A stretch of DNA of 64,000 nucleotides from an uncultured SAR86 cluster bacterium (GTDB taxonomy: Bacteria > Pseudomonadota > Gammaproteobacteria > Magnimaribacterales > D2472), in contig CACHWY010000002.1 in assembly GCA_902583575.1 (NCBI GenBank), forward strand, positions 62,001-126,000, in the 5' to 3' direction. Below the pieces are notes generated by a model. That model was not told where the DNA came from. It saw only the letters and a program-made list of their open reading frames with translations, and searched no databases. This document shows, piece by piece, positions 25,055-34,461 of the stretch (position 1 is the first letter of the stretch; every line of letters starts with the position of its first letter). A program made the position numbers and the translations under genes.

Positions 25055-26194
25055 CTAGAAACCACTTATATTTGCATATCTTTCAGTATGGAACTTTGAA
25101 CTTCCAAATATTTGTTCTGCCACCCTAGCTCTTTTTAAGAAAAAGCCAATATCATACTCATCTGTTACTCCAATTCCGCCATGCATTTGAACAGCTTCAT
25201 TAGATACCAAATGAAGGGTTTCTCCGGCTATAGTTTTTGAAAGACTAGAGAGTCTTTGTAACTCATTTGAACCCTCATCTGCAGCTTTCATTGCTGCAAG
25301 AACCGATGATTTTGTAAGCTCCAGTTCGCAGAACATTTCAGCAGCTCTGTGTTGCAGAGCCTGAAAAGAACCAATCAAAACCCCAAATTGCTTTCTTTGT
25401 TTTAAATAATCAAGTGTGGCTTCAAATGCCGCCTCAGCATTCCCAAGCATTTCTGAAGCAAGAGCAATCCTTCCAATATCTAGTATATTCTCAGCAGTTT
25501 CACCACCTGTTTCTTCATCACCCAAGATACTTTCAGTGTTGACCTCTACATTATTAAAATTTATATTTGCATAGTTTCTTGAATCCGCCATATCTAATTT
25601 AATTTTTTCAATCCCAGGATTATTGGAATTAATTAAAAATAAAGTTAATCCACTCATTTCACCTTTATTTCCAGAGGTTCTAGCTAAAACAATTAATAGA
25701 TCAGCGCTCGCACCATCTATGACAAAAGTTTTTTTACCATCAAGTACAAACTTTTTACCATCTTTTTTTGCAGTCATTTCAGTATTAGCAGGATTATGAT
25801 GACTGGATTCATCAATAGCCAATGCAGTAGTTAATTCTCCACTAGCAATTTTTGGAAGATAGTTTTGTTTTTGCTCAGAACTACCAAAATTTGTAATGGA
25901 AAATGCACCTAGAACACCTGTTGCATATAAAGGAGAGGGCGTGAGTGTTTTTGCGCACTCTCTTAAGATAACGCTTATCCCAGTTATACCAAAGTTAGAG
26001 CCACCATATTCTTCTGGAATTAAAATCCCTGGCCATCCTAATTTAGTCATTTCTTCCCATATTTCTTTATCCCATAAAATAGGATCATTATTGTCCCTTA
26101 GAGATCTGAAGTGAGAAATTGGACATCTCTCTTCTGCAAAATTCTTTGCCGTATCTTTTAGGAATTGTTCTTCTTCAGTGAGTATTAATTTCAT
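25055..26194 (-). CDS. Acyl-CoA dehydrogenase, small partner of a second probable heteromeric pair
   Basis: A 379-residue acyl-CoA dehydrogenase fold: LTEEEQFLKDTAKNFAEE at the start, RKQFGVLIGSFQALQHRAAEM near 266-286 and HGGIGVTDEYDIGFFLKRA near the end. The normal FAD/substrate motif TEP-x-x-GSD is replaced by AIDESSHHNPANT, and there is no Glu at either of the usual catalytic-base positions. This repeats the pattern of the small member at 3247-4335, so it is likely the partner of the adjacent 401-residue enzyme rather than an independent catalyst. It follows that gene by 8 bases. Confidence 0.88.
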   Translation of the reverse strand: MKLILTEEEQFLKDTAKNFAEERCPISHFRSLRDNNDPILWDKEIWEEMTKLGWPGILIPEEYGGSNFGITGISVILRECAKTLTPSPLYATGVLGAFSITNFGSSEQKQNYLPKIASGELTTALAIDESSHHNPANTEMTAKKDGKKFVLDGKKTFVIDGASADLLIVLARTSGNKGEMSGLTLFLINSNNPGIEKIKLDMADSRNYANINFNNVEVNTESILGDEETGGETAENILDIGRIALASEMLGNAEAAFEATLDYLKQRKQFGVLIGSFQALQHRAAEMFCELELTKSSVLAAMKAADEGSNELQRLSSLSKTIAGETLHLVSNEAVQMHGGIGVTDEYDIGFFLKRARVAEQIFGSSKFHTERYANISGF

Positions 26195-26202
26195 TTTAAA
26201 GA

Positions 26203-27408
26203 TTATTGACTAGGAAGGTTTAAAACTCTTTTAGAGATTACATTTAATTGAACTTCTGATGTACCACCTTCTATTGAATTACCCTTTGTTCTTAACCAAG
26301 CTCTTGTTAAGTTTTTATCATCTTGATCAAATTCATCTCCATCCCAAGCAACACCATCAACACCAGAAGCAGCTACCATTAATTCATGTCTTTTCTTATT
26401 ATGCTCTGTGCCATAAAGCTTAAACATTGAAGCAGTTGCGCTAGCTTTTCCACCTTCGTCTGCAGCTCTTTTAAGCGTTAATCCAAATGCATGTTCTTTA
26501 ATTTTATGGGAAGCAATTTCAGTTCTGTAAAATGAATTTTTTATTTTTCCATTTTCTTCACCTAAATGTTTTTTAGCAATAGAAACTATATCTCTTCCAC
26601 TTCCCCCTCCAGCAGCAGTAGCTCCAGCTAGACCAAAATTAGATATAAATGCTCTTTCATGCTGAAGTAGTTTCTTAGCAATCGTCCAACCTGCATTTAA
26701 TTCTCCAATTAGATTTTCTTTTGGAACCTCAACATTATCAAAAAATGTTTCACAAAAGGGCGATTTACCAGAGATTAATGTAATAGGTTTTGTGCTTACT
26801 CCTTTAGTCGCCATATCAATTAAAACGAAACTTATACCATCATGTTTAGGTTCTTTTGCTCCAGTCCTTACAAGCGCGAATATCCAATCAGCTTTATCAG
26901 CATACGAAGTCCAAACCTTTTGACCATTTACCAAGAAATGATCTCCAGCATCTTCTGCTTTAGTTGATAGACTTGCAAGATCAGATCCTGATCCTGGTTC
27001 AGAATAACCCTGACACCATCTTATTTCTCCTTTCAGGATTTTCGGTATATGTTCCTTCTTTTGCTCTTCATTTCCATATTCCAAAAGAACTGGCGCAAGC
27101 ATCCAAATACCAAAACTTAAAAGAGGTTGTCTAGCACCAATCAAAAACATCTCTTCATTTAATATTTTGACCTCTTCTTTATTTAGTCCACCGCCACCAT
27201 ATTCTTTAGGCACAGTTGGCATAGTCCATCCTTTCTCTCCCATCCTGTCTAACCATAACTTTGATTCAGGGTTTTTATATTCTGCATTTCTTCCGCCCCA
27301 GACTTCATCAATAGGTATGCTTGGATCTGCTCCACTTCTCATTGAAGGAGGGCAATTTTCATCGAGCCATTTTTTAGTCTCGGCTCTAAATTTATCTAAA
27401 TTATTCAT
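26203..27408 (-). CDS. Acyl-CoA dehydrogenase, large partner of a second probable heteromeric pair
   Basis: A 401-residue flavoprotein. It has GYSEPGSGSDLASLS at 134-148, NGQKVWTS at 161-168 and the C-terminal IEGGTSEVQLNVISKRVL. Gly occupies the MCAD Glu376 position, and Glu251 in QHERAF matches the isovaleryl-CoA dehydrogenase base, as in the large enzyme at 4337-5581. It is the first gene of a minus-strand run with its small partner and the lysophospholipid acyltransferase, divergent from nadK. None of the four TGAGA palindromes lies at its promoter, so it may not belong to that regulon. The substrate is unknown. Confidence 0.9.
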   Translation of the reverse strand: MNNLDKFRAETKKWLDENCPPSMRSGADPSIPIDEVWGGRNAEYKNPESKLWLDRMGEKGWTMPTVPKEYGGGGLNKEEVKILNEEMFLIGARQPLLSFGIWMLAPVLLEYGNEEQKKEHIPKILKGEIRWCQGYSEPGSGSDLASLSTKAEDAGDHFLVNGQKVWTSYADKADWIFALVRTGAKEPKHDGISFVLIDMATKGVSTKPITLISGKSPFCETFFDNVEVPKENLIGELNAGWTIAKKLLQHERAFISNFGLAGATAAGGGSGRDIVSIAKKHLGEENGKIKNSFYRTEIASHKIKEHAFGLTLKRAADEGGKASATASMFKLYGTEHNKKRHELMVAASGVDGVAWDGDEFDQDDKNLTRAWLRTKGNSIEGGTSEVQLNVISKRVLNLPSQ

Positions 27409-27524
27409 ATTTCTGACTAGTTTTATTTATTTTCCAGAATATTATATGCACTTATTTATTTTTTTCGAGTATTCAGAATATAAAATATACTTCAGCTTAT
27501 ATAAAATTAAATTTTTATAACGAG

Positions 27525-27530
27525 TATAAT
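27525..27530 (+). promoter_or_regulatory. -10 element of nadK, seven bases before the ATG
   Basis: A consensus TATAAT is followed by seven bases and the nadK start codon. Transcription would begin at or next to the ATG, giving a leaderless messenger; no ribosome-binding sequence is present. The remaining 129-base gap 27409-27537 is AT-rich and must also contain the promoter of the divergent dehydrogenase genes, which I could not place. Confidence 0.55.
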
Positions 27531-27537
27531 TTCAATT

Positions 27538-28401
27538 ATGTTTAAAAATATTGGCATCTTCGTAAAAGAAAAGTCTAATCAAGACATAGACAAAAATCTT
27601 CTTGATTCTATGATTTCCTCATTGGACAAGCAGGAAATAAATCTCTATGTAGATGAGTCATCTAATTATCAAAATCAATTAGTTGTAAGTAAAGATCATA
27701 AAAGTTTTACAGACACTGTTGATTTAATAATTGTTTTTGGAGGTGATGGAACTTTACTTAATTCAGCAAGGCAATATTTAGAGTATGAGATACCAATATT
27801 AGGTGTAAATATGGGGAATGTTGGTTTTTTAACAGATATTAAGACTGATAATTTTGAAGAATCTTTAAAAGAAATTCTTAATGGTAGTTATAAAATTGAA
27901 GAAAGAAACTTAGTTTCCGCTGAATACAATGATAATCATATCTATGGTTTAAATGAAGTTGTTATCCATTCTGGAGCTTATGCCCAACTTATGAGGTATA
28001 GGTTAAATGTTAATAATAAAGTTGTTTATGAACAAAGATCCGATGGCTTGATTGTTGCAACTCCTACTGGATCAACGGCTTATGCTTTATCTGCTGGAGG
28101 ACCTATTATTCATCCAAGTTTAGATGTATGGACTATATTACCTATGCTTCCACAAAGTTTATCATCAAGACCTTTTATTATTTCTTCTAATGAAAATGTT
28201 GAAATAGAATTATTTGATGGACCTAGTGATAATGCTAAAATATGTGTTGATGGACAAGATGATATTGATTTGCCATATGGGGTAAAGATTACAATATCTA
28301 AAATGCATAAAACTTTAAAATTAGTTCACCCTGAAGATAATGATTTTTTTGAGGCTTGCAGAGAAAAGTTGGGCTGGAGTCTAAATATTTCAAACAATTA
28401 A
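27538..28401 (+). CDS. nadK: NAD kinase
   Basis: A 287-residue ATP-NAD kinase. The nucleotide-binding GGDGT motif is at about 64-68 (VFGGDGTLLNSAR), NMGNVGFLTD at about 92-101, and the substrate-binding segment DGLIVATPTGSTAYALSAGGPI at about 170-191. It phosphorylates NAD to NADP in the cytoplasm. The gene starts at an ATG with a TATAAT seven bases upstream and no ribosome site, so leaderless translation is likely. It is followed after 1 base by the rhomboid gene, which begins with TTG. Confidence 0.96.
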   Translation: MFKNIGIFVKEKSNQDIDKNLLDSMISSLDKQEINLYVDESSNYQNQLVVSKDHKSFTDTVDLIIVFGGDGTLLNSARQYLEYEIPILGVNMGNVGFLTDIKTDNFEESLKEILNGSYKIEERNLVSAEYNDNHIYGLNEVVIHSGAYAQLMRYRLNVNNKVVYEQRSDGLIVATPTGSTAYALSAGGPIIHPSLDVWTILPMLPQSLSSRPFIISSNENVEIELFDGPSDNAKICVDGQDDIDLPYGVKITISKMHKTLKLVHPEDNDFFEACREKLGWSLNISNN

Positions 28402-28402
28402 A

Positions 28403-29026
28403 TTGAAAACCCCCAATAATTTCCATATTCCAATAATTTTAATTTCTATTTTGATAGCAGTAGTATCAAATTTTAGTGCAATTATTTCAGCTATTGAACC
28501 TTTCACTTTTACAAATATTCGAATTACTAATCAGGGGTATGTCTCAATGACATCTTTTAACCAAACCTTTTTCATAGATAATCAATGGTGGAGACTTATT
28601 AGCCCAATGTTTATTCATTTCTCTTTTGCTCACTTAGCCTTTAACTGTTTATGGGTTTACATTCTTGGTGAAAAAATTGAAAAGATAAATGGAAGTACTA
28701 TCTTTATCTTGCTTGTTTTAATTTCATCTATTGTTAGCAATCTTTCTCAATTTTATTGGACAAGTTCAAACTTATTTGGAGGCTTATCAGGAGTAATTTA
28801 TGGGCTACTAGGATTTTGCTTAATTATAGAAATGGAAAGTAAATATGATCATTATGGGCTTCCTCCTGCTTTATATTTATTTATGATTATATGGCTAATA
28901 TTAGGTTTTATAGGTATTTTGGATTTATTTGGCTTTGGCTCGGTTGGAAATTTTGCAAATCTAGGTGGATTAATCTCAGGAATCATATTTGCTATGATAT
29001 ATAGAATATTCTTGAAAAAGATTTAA
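28403..29026 (+). CDS. Rhomboid-family membrane protein, catalytic His position is Asn
   Basis: A 207-residue protein with about six membrane segments. The rhomboid signatures are His72, His77 and Asn81 (IHFSFAHLAFN) in the second helix and Ser129 in GGLSG, the nucleophile position. The last helix normally carries AH-x-x-GL; here it reads GNFANLGGLISG, with Asn186 instead of His. Without that His the Ser-His dyad is incomplete, so proteolysis is doubtful: a rhomboid pseudoprotease or a mutated or miscalled gene are the options (His to Asn needs a single base change). It starts with TTG, one base after nadK. Partners are unknown. Confidence 0.86.
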   Translation: MKTPNNFHIPIILISILIAVVSNFSAIISAIEPFTFTNIRITNQGYVSMTSFNQTFFIDNQWWRLISPMFIHFSFAHLAFNCLWVYILGEKIEKINGSTIFILLVLISSIVSNLSQFYWTSSNLFGGLSGVIYGLLGFCLIIEMESKYDHYGLPPALYLFMIIWLILGFIGILDLFGFGSVGNFANLGGLISGIIFAMIYRIFLKKI

Positions 29027-29031
29027 TTAAA

Positions 29032-29892
29032 ATGATTAAAAAAGCAGTACTACCGGTTGCAGGATTAGGAACAAGATTTTTACCAGCTTCAAAAGCCACA
29101 CCAAAAGAAATGCTGCCAATTATTGACAAGCCATTAGTTCAATATGCCGTAGAGGAAGCTGTAAATGCTGGTATAAATGAAATTATTTTTATCATTAATC
29201 CAGAAAAAAATTCAATTAAAAAACATTTTAATATGAATGAGGAAATTGAATCTAAGCTTATAAACTCAGGAAAGACTGATATAGCTAAAAAATTAAACCC
29301 AGAGATTTTTACAAATGTAACCTTCTATTATGTTAATCAAGAAGAACAAAATGGCTTAGGTGATGCAATTCTTCATGCGGAAAGCATAGTCAATAATGAA
29401 GATTTTGCCGTGTTATTGCCAGATGATTTATTTATTTCAAAAAAATCATGCCTTAGCCAGCTTATTGATATTTATAATAAGAAAAAGTCTTCTGTAATTG
29501 CTGTAAATAAAATTGATAGAAAAAATATTCATAAGTATGGCGTCATTCAATCAAGCAATATTACAGATAACATAATCAATATTGAAGATATTGTAGAAAA
29601 GCCATCTGCAGAAGATGCTCCATCTGATGTAGCTGCATGTGGGAGATATATACTAAGCTCAACAATATTCAACCATCTAAAATCAGTAACAAGAGATAAA
29701 AATAATGAAGTTCAACTTACTGATGCAATTAAATCTTTAATTAGTGATGAAAAAGTTCTTGCGTGTCTTTATAAAGGCGAAAAATTTGATTGCGGTAGTA
29801 AAGAAGGATTTGTTCATGCTACTATTGCACTCGCTTTAAGAGATGAATCGATAAGCGAAGATATAAAAAAAATAATACAGGAAATTATTTGA
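29032..29892 (+). CDS. galU: UTP-glucose-1-phosphate uridylyltransferase
   Basis: A 286-residue nucleotidyltransferase. The N-terminal signature AVLPVAGLGTRFLPASKATPKEM, with DKPLVQYAVEEA following, is typical of GalU. Later segments are LLPDDLF, VEKP and CGRYILSS. It makes UDP-glucose for cell-surface polysaccharides. It is in the nadK-rhomboid-galU-pyrD run on the plus strand; its stop codon overlaps the TTG start of pyrD (TTGA). Confidence 0.96.
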   Translation: MIKKAVLPVAGLGTRFLPASKATPKEMLPIIDKPLVQYAVEEAVNAGINEIIFIINPEKNSIKKHFNMNEEIESKLINSGKTDIAKKLNPEIFTNVTFYYVNQEEQNGLGDAILHAESIVNNEDFAVLLPDDLFISKKSCLSQLIDIYNKKKSSVIAVNKIDRKNIHKYGVIQSSNITDNIINIEDIVEKPSAEDAPSDVAACGRYILSSTIFNHLKSVTRDKNNEVQLTDAIKSLISDEKVLACLYKGEKFDCGSKEGFVHATIALALRDESISEDIKKIIQEII

Positions 29893-30878
29893 GTTTTTTT
29901 CTTAAACTATTTAAGTTACTCTCGCCAGAGTTATCTCATTCTTTTTCATTAAATTCCTTAAATATTTTATATAAACTTAAGATTCTTAAATTTTTTATTA
30001 AAATACCATTAAATGAAGAAAGCTTTGATTTTGTTGGTTTAAAATTTAAAAATCGATTAGGAACTGCCGCAGGTCTTGATAAGAATGGAGATTATATAGA
30101 TGCATTAGGTGAGCTTGGATTTGGTTTTTTAGAAGTTGGCACAATTACTCCAAAGGCACAAAAAGGAAATAGTAAACCTAGAGTTTTTAGAAATTTTAAA
30201 GAAAACTCTATTATTAATAGGCTAGGTTTTAATAACAAAGGCGTTGATTATTTAGTTAAAAATTTAAAGAATAGATCATATGAGGGTATTCTTGGAGTCA
30301 ATATTGGAGCAAATAAAAAATCTGAAGGTCCTGAAAGAATCAATGATTATTTGATATGTTTAGAGAAAGTTTATAAACACTCAGATTACATCACCATAAA
30401 TATATCTTCACCAAATACTCCAAATTTAAGAGAACTTCATAATAAGGATGAGCTCAAAAATTTAATTGAAGCCATAGATTCAAAAATAATCGAGCTAGAT
30501 ATTGCCACGCCTATTTTTTTAAAAATTTCACCAGATGAACCAGATCAGGTAATTGATATGATAATTGAAATCTTGGATAGCTCTCAACTTTCAGGAATTA
30601 TTGCTACCAATACCACAATAGATAAATCAAATATAATAAATAAAGAATTTAGATCTATTGATGGTGGTTTATCAGGTACGCCATTGATGGGTAAAGCCAC
30701 TGATAAACTTTCTTATATATATGCTAAATCAAATAATTTACCTCTTATTGGTGTAGGAGGCGTTACATCTAAGAAAGATTATGAGATGAAGTTACATGCA
30801 GGCGCTCAGCTAGTACAAATTTATACAGGCTTTATAATCAAAGGCCCCAAAATAGTTAATGAAATATTAAGTAAATAA
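29889..30878 (+). CDS. pyrD: Dihydroorotate dehydrogenase (quinone), class 2
   Basis: A 329-residue FMN enzyme of pyrimidine synthesis. It has the N-terminal amphipathic extension that binds the membrane in class 2 enzymes (FLKLFKLLSPELSHSF), the FMN-binding core NRLGTAAGLDKNGD, NISSPNTPNLRELH with the catalytic Ser, and VGGVTSKKDYEMKLHAGAQLVQIYTG near the end. It oxidises dihydroorotate with quinone. The start is a TTG whose last two bases are shared with the galU TGA; the family N-terminus supports this rather than a later ATG. Confidence 0.95.
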   Translation: MSFFLKLFKLLSPELSHSFSLNSLNILYKLKILKFFIKIPLNEESFDFVGLKFKNRLGTAAGLDKNGDYIDALGELGFGFLEVGTITPKAQKGNSKPRVFRNFKENSIINRLGFNNKGVDYLVKNLKNRSYEGILGVNIGANKKSEGPERINDYLICLEKVYKHSDYITINISSPNTPNLRELHNKDELKNLIEAIDSKIIELDIATPIFLKISPDEPDQVIDMIIEILDSSQLSGIIATNTTIDKSNIINKEFRSIDGGLSGTPLMGKATDKLSYIYAKSNNLPLIGVGGVTSKKDYEMKLHAGAQLVQIYTGFIIKGPKIVNEILSK

Positions 30879-30882
30879 GATC

Positions 30883-31326
30883 ATGGAATATATAGTTTTT
30901 TTTGCGGCTATGATGGTTTTAATTGGCTCAATCTCTATCGCGATGCCTTCTAAATCTTCTAAAGAAATATCAAAAGTAAGGATGGAAGCTAAATTATTAG
31001 GATGCAGAGTCACCTCAATTTTATATGGTAAAAATGAATTTAAAAACAAAGATTCTTTAAGTGTAAGTTATCAAATCAAGAATATGACTTATTTAAAAGA
31101 TGCTCATTTTATTAGAGACAAAGATAAATTAATCCTGTATTCTCCTGTTCAATTAAAGTACTCAGATCAATTTAATGACATAAATAATGTATTACAAAAC
31201 ATATCAATGCATTTAGTTGAGATTATTTTTAAGAGTACTTCGATAGTATTTTTATGGAAAGAAAAATCAGGTATTGAAGAGCTTAAAAAAATATTGAAGG
31301 ATATAGATAAATTAAATAATTCTTAA
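30883..31326 (+). CDS. Small membrane-anchored protein of unknown function
   Basis: A 147-residue protein I do not recognise. Residues about 4-20 form one hydrophobic segment (YIVFFAAMMVLIGSISIAM), probably an N-terminal membrane anchor. The rest is a lysine-rich soluble domain with a hydrophobic core pattern and no catalytic motif I can name. It begins 4 bases after pyrD and precedes topA by 61 bases, so it is likely expressed with pyrD. Its base composition matches the neighbours. The start ATG is well placed. Confidence 0.7.
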   Translation: MEYIVFFAAMMVLIGSISIAMPSKSSKEISKVRMEAKLLGCRVTSILYGKNEFKNKDSLSVSYQIKNMTYLKDAHFIRDKDKLILYSPVQLKYSDQFNDINNVLQNISMHLVEIIFKSTSIVFLWKEKSGIEELKKILKDIDKLNNS

Positions 31327-31387
31327 ATTTAACTTGCCAACAATACCCATTTAATGATATTCATAAAAAAAGGAAAAATTTTTTTGT

Positions 31388-34003
31388 ATGACTAAATCTC
31401 TTGTAATAGTTGAATCACCAGCCAAAGCTAGGACAATAAATAAATACTTAGGTTCAGAGTTTATTGTTGAATCTAGTATTGGGCATATAAGAGATTTACC
31501 TCAAAAACCTGTATCCTCAGGTAAAAGATTAGCTATACCAAAAGGCACAAGCCCTGAAGATAAAATCAAATTAAAAGAAATTAATGCCAGGAAGGCATTA
31601 ATTAGAAGAATGGGAATTGATCCTGATAATGAGTGGGAGACAGAGTGGGAAACTATTCCTGGAAAAGAAAAGCATTTAAAAGCTTTAAAGAAGGCAGCTA
31701 AATCGGTTGACCATATTTACTTGGCAACTGACTTAGATAGAGAGGGCGAAGCTATTGCATGGCATTTAAAAGAGGCCTTAGGACCAAAACATAGCTATTC
31801 AAGGGTGCGGTTTAATCAAATTACAAAAACGGCAATATTAGATTCATTTTCTAACCCTAAGGAAATCGATTTAGATTTAGTAAAAGCTTACAGGGCAAGA
31901 AGAATTCTTGATAGAGTAATTGGTTTTGAGCTATCTCCATTGTTATGGAAGAAAATAGCAAGAGGATTATCTGCAGGTAGAGTTCAATCAGTTGCGCTAA
32001 GACTTTTAGATGAAAGAGAAAGATCTATTCAGGCATTTATACCAGAAGAGTTTTGGGAAATTAAATTAGATGTGAAATCAAGTACAGAAGAAATAATAAA
32101 ATTTGATCTTTTTAGAAAAAAATCAGACCCGCTATTAAAAAAAGCAGATGCTGAAGAAATTCAAAATCAGATTAATTTGGCTGAATTATCAATTAATGAG
32201 ATTTCAAAAAAGCCCATTAAAGTTAAACCAAAACCACCATTTATTACTTCAACATTGCAACAATCAGCAAGTACAAGATTGAGCTTTAATGTAAAGAGAA
32301 CCATGATAGTTGCTCAGAGATTATATGAAGCTGGATATATAACTTATATGAGAACTGATGCGCCAAGCTTAAGCAAGGAGTCTATAAATGATGCAAGAAA
32401 CTATATTAAAGAAAATATAGGTGATAAATATCTTACCGATGCTCCAAGAATATACTCAAGTACGGAGAATGCTCAAGAGGCTCATGAAGCAATAAGACCA
32501 ACAAACGCATATCTTCAAGTAAAAGATTTAATCAATTTATCTGATGAAGAAAATAAATTATATCAATTGATTTGGGAACGGTTTATAGCATCCCAACTTC
32601 CAGATGCAGAATATTTATCAACTTCAGTAAAGATAAATGTAAATGATAATATTTTTGTCGCTAAAGGAAGAGAAGTCGTTTTTGATGGCTATACAGCAGT
32701 TCTGAAAAATACAACAAAAGAAGAAGATATTCTGCCATCTTTGTCTGAGGGCGATAAAGTAGAAAAAGAAAAAATCCATCTTGACCAAAAATATACCAAG
32801 CCACCATCTAGATTTTCTGAGGCAGCATTAGTTAGAGAATTAGAAAAGAAAGGAATTGGAAGGCCTTCAACATACGCAAGTATAATTTCTAGGGTCCAGG
32901 CCAGGGGATATGCAGAAATTCAAAATAAGAGGTTCTTTGTTAAGAAAATTGGTCATATCGTTGCTGAGAGGTTGCTAGAGAGTTTTGAAAATATTATGGA
33001 TTATGATTTCACGGCTAATTTTGAAAATGACCTTGATAAGGTGGCTAATGGTGAAGCTGAATGGAAAAATGTTTTAGATACCTTTTATAAATCATTTCAA
33101 AACGATCTCATTACTGCTTCAGATGAAAATACTGGTATGAGGCCAGGTAATATTCCAATAGAAACTGATATTACTTGCCCATGTGGTAAAACTAATATGG
33201 TAATAAGAAATTCTTCAAATGGAGTTTTCTTAGGTTGCTCAGGCTATCAAAATATAGGTGATGATAAATGCAAAGAAATTCTTAATTTAATATCTGGTGA
33301 TGAAGCAGTCAGTGTTGATGATAACGAAGAAGCACAAAATCTTTTAATAAAGAAAAGATGCCCAAAATGCGGAACCAGAATGGATAATTATCTTATTGAT
33401 GAAAATAGAAAGCTTCATGTATGTGGTAAAAATCCAGATTGTGACGGCTATCTAATAGAAGATGGTCATTTTAGAATTCGAGGTTATGACGGACCGACTC
33501 TTGAATGTCATAAGTGCGGATCAGACATGCAATTAAATACAGGTAGATTCGGAAAATATTTTCTCTGTCAAAATGATAACTGTAGAGCAACAAGAGCATT
33601 GCAAAGAAATGGTGAACCCAAGCCCATTACTATGGAGCCAATTCAACTTGAAAATTTAAAATGTTTAAAGTGTGAAGATCATTACTTATTAAGAGATAGC
33701 ATGAAAGGACTATTTTTAGCAGCTAGCAAATATCCTAAAAATAGAGAAACTAGAGCACCAAAAGTATTTGAAATTAATAAATTAGAAAATGAATTAAGAG
33801 AAGCATGCAAGTTTCTGCCAAATAAAGAAAAACACTTATATCTATTAACAGCACCTGAAGAAGACACTGATGGAAATCCTTATGTTATTCGATATAACAG
33901 AACAGATGATGTCCATTATCTTGCTTCAGAAAAAGATGGGAAGAAAACAAAATGGACAGCCACCTATACTAATGGAGAGTGGGTTCAAAACTTAAAGAGT
34001 TAG
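31388..34003 (+). CDS. topA: DNA topoisomerase I
   Basis: An 871-residue type IA topoisomerase. The Toprim domain starts with LVIVESPAKARTINKYLG and includes the metal site DLDREGEA. The active-site Tyr is in GYITYMRTD. Two to three C-terminal Cys4 zinc ribbons follow (CPCGKTNMVIR, CPKCGTRMDNY, CHKCGSDMQL, CLKCEDHYLL), then the C-terminal domain seen in Pseudomonas enzymes. It relaxes negative supercoils. The stop overlaps the next start (TAGTG). An AGGA lies 12 bases before the ATG, a rather long spacing. Confidence 0.96.
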   Translation: MTKSLVIVESPAKARTINKYLGSEFIVESSIGHIRDLPQKPVSSGKRLAIPKGTSPEDKIKLKEINARKALIRRMGIDPDNEWETEWETIPGKEKHLKALKKAAKSVDHIYLATDLDREGEAIAWHLKEALGPKHSYSRVRFNQITKTAILDSFSNPKEIDLDLVKAYRARRILDRVIGFELSPLLWKKIARGLSAGRVQSVALRLLDERERSIQAFIPEEFWEIKLDVKSSTEEIIKFDLFRKKSDPLLKKADAEEIQNQINLAELSINEISKKPIKVKPKPPFITSTLQQSASTRLSFNVKRTMIVAQRLYEAGYITYMRTDAPSLSKESINDARNYIKENIGDKYLTDAPRIYSSTENAQEAHEAIRPTNAYLQVKDLINLSDEENKLYQLIWERFIASQLPDAEYLSTSVKINVNDNIFVAKGREVVFDGYTAVLKNTTKEEDILPSLSEGDKVEKEKIHLDQKYTKPPSRFSEAALVRELEKKGIGRPSTYASIISRVQARGYAEIQNKRFFVKKIGHIVAERLLESFENIMDYDFTANFENDLDKVANGEAEWKNVLDTFYKSFQNDLITASDENTGMRPGNIPIETDITCPCGKTNMVIRNSSNGVFLGCSGYQNIGDDKCKEILNLISGDEAVSVDDNEEAQNLLIKKRCPKCGTRMDNYLIDENRKLHVCGKNPDCDGYLIEDGHFRIRGYDGPTLECHKCGSDMQLNTGRFGKYFLCQNDNCRATRALQRNGEPKPITMEPIQLENLKCLKCEDHYLLRDSMKGLFLAASKYPKNRETRAPKVFEINKLENELREACKFLPNKEKHLYLLTAPEEDTDGNPYVIRYNRTDDVHYLASEKDGKKTKWTATYTNGEWVQNLKS

Positions 34004-34440
34004 TGAAAGAAAAAGAATTATCAAATCTTTATATTGATTTATCAGAAGAAATTCTTAAGAACTTAGTTTTTGATTCATCACCTCAAGACAATCAAAACCA
34101 ATTATTATTCCTAAATTGTATAGAGAATAGTATCTCCTATTTTGCAGATGATATTTACAAATCATTTGAGTCAGATATTGATTCTATAGAAGATTTGAAT
34201 TTTAAATTTAAGATGATTCAACTCGCAAATTCTGAAGTCCTTAAAAATATTATTTTAAAAGAAGTAGAACCGAATGGCTTTATTTATCAACTAGAGGATT
34301 CAAAAGATAAATTAGTTTCTGATCATAATCAAAATTTAATTATATCCAATCAGTCTAATGACTTGAAAAAATTTAGTTTAATACTAGATAAATATAAAAT
34401 ATTCAAAGAGTTGCTTCGCAAAATACTTGATGAATGTTAA
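34003..34440 (+). CDS. Small conserved protein between topA and lexA (DUF6586-like position)
   Basis: A 145-residue, mostly helical, acidic protein with no signal peptide. I do not recognise a motif. In Pseudomonas and relatives, topA is followed by a protein of similar size (DUF6586), then another small protein, then the SOS genes sulA-lexA; the order here fits, so homology is likely but inferred. I chose the GTG at 34003, which overlaps the topA stop by 1 base, over a GTG 24 bases earlier inside topA. Confidence 0.72.
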   Translation: MKEKELSNLYIDLSEEILKNLVFDSSPQDNQNQLLFLNCIENSISYFADDIYKSFESDIDSIEDLNFKFKMIQLANSEVLKNIILKEVEPNGFIYQLEDSKDKLVSDHNQNLIISNQSNDLKKFSLILDKYKIFKELLRKILDEC

Positions 34441-34461
34441 GCTTTGTTTATAAGGAAAAAT

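Noticed and set aside
27167-27520. A 117-codon plus-strand frame crossing the dehydrogenase start and the nadK promoter gap
   Set aside because: Most of it is antisense to the dehydrogenase gene, and the tail outside is low-complexity Phe/Ile/Tyr-rich sequence as expected from AT-rich DNA.
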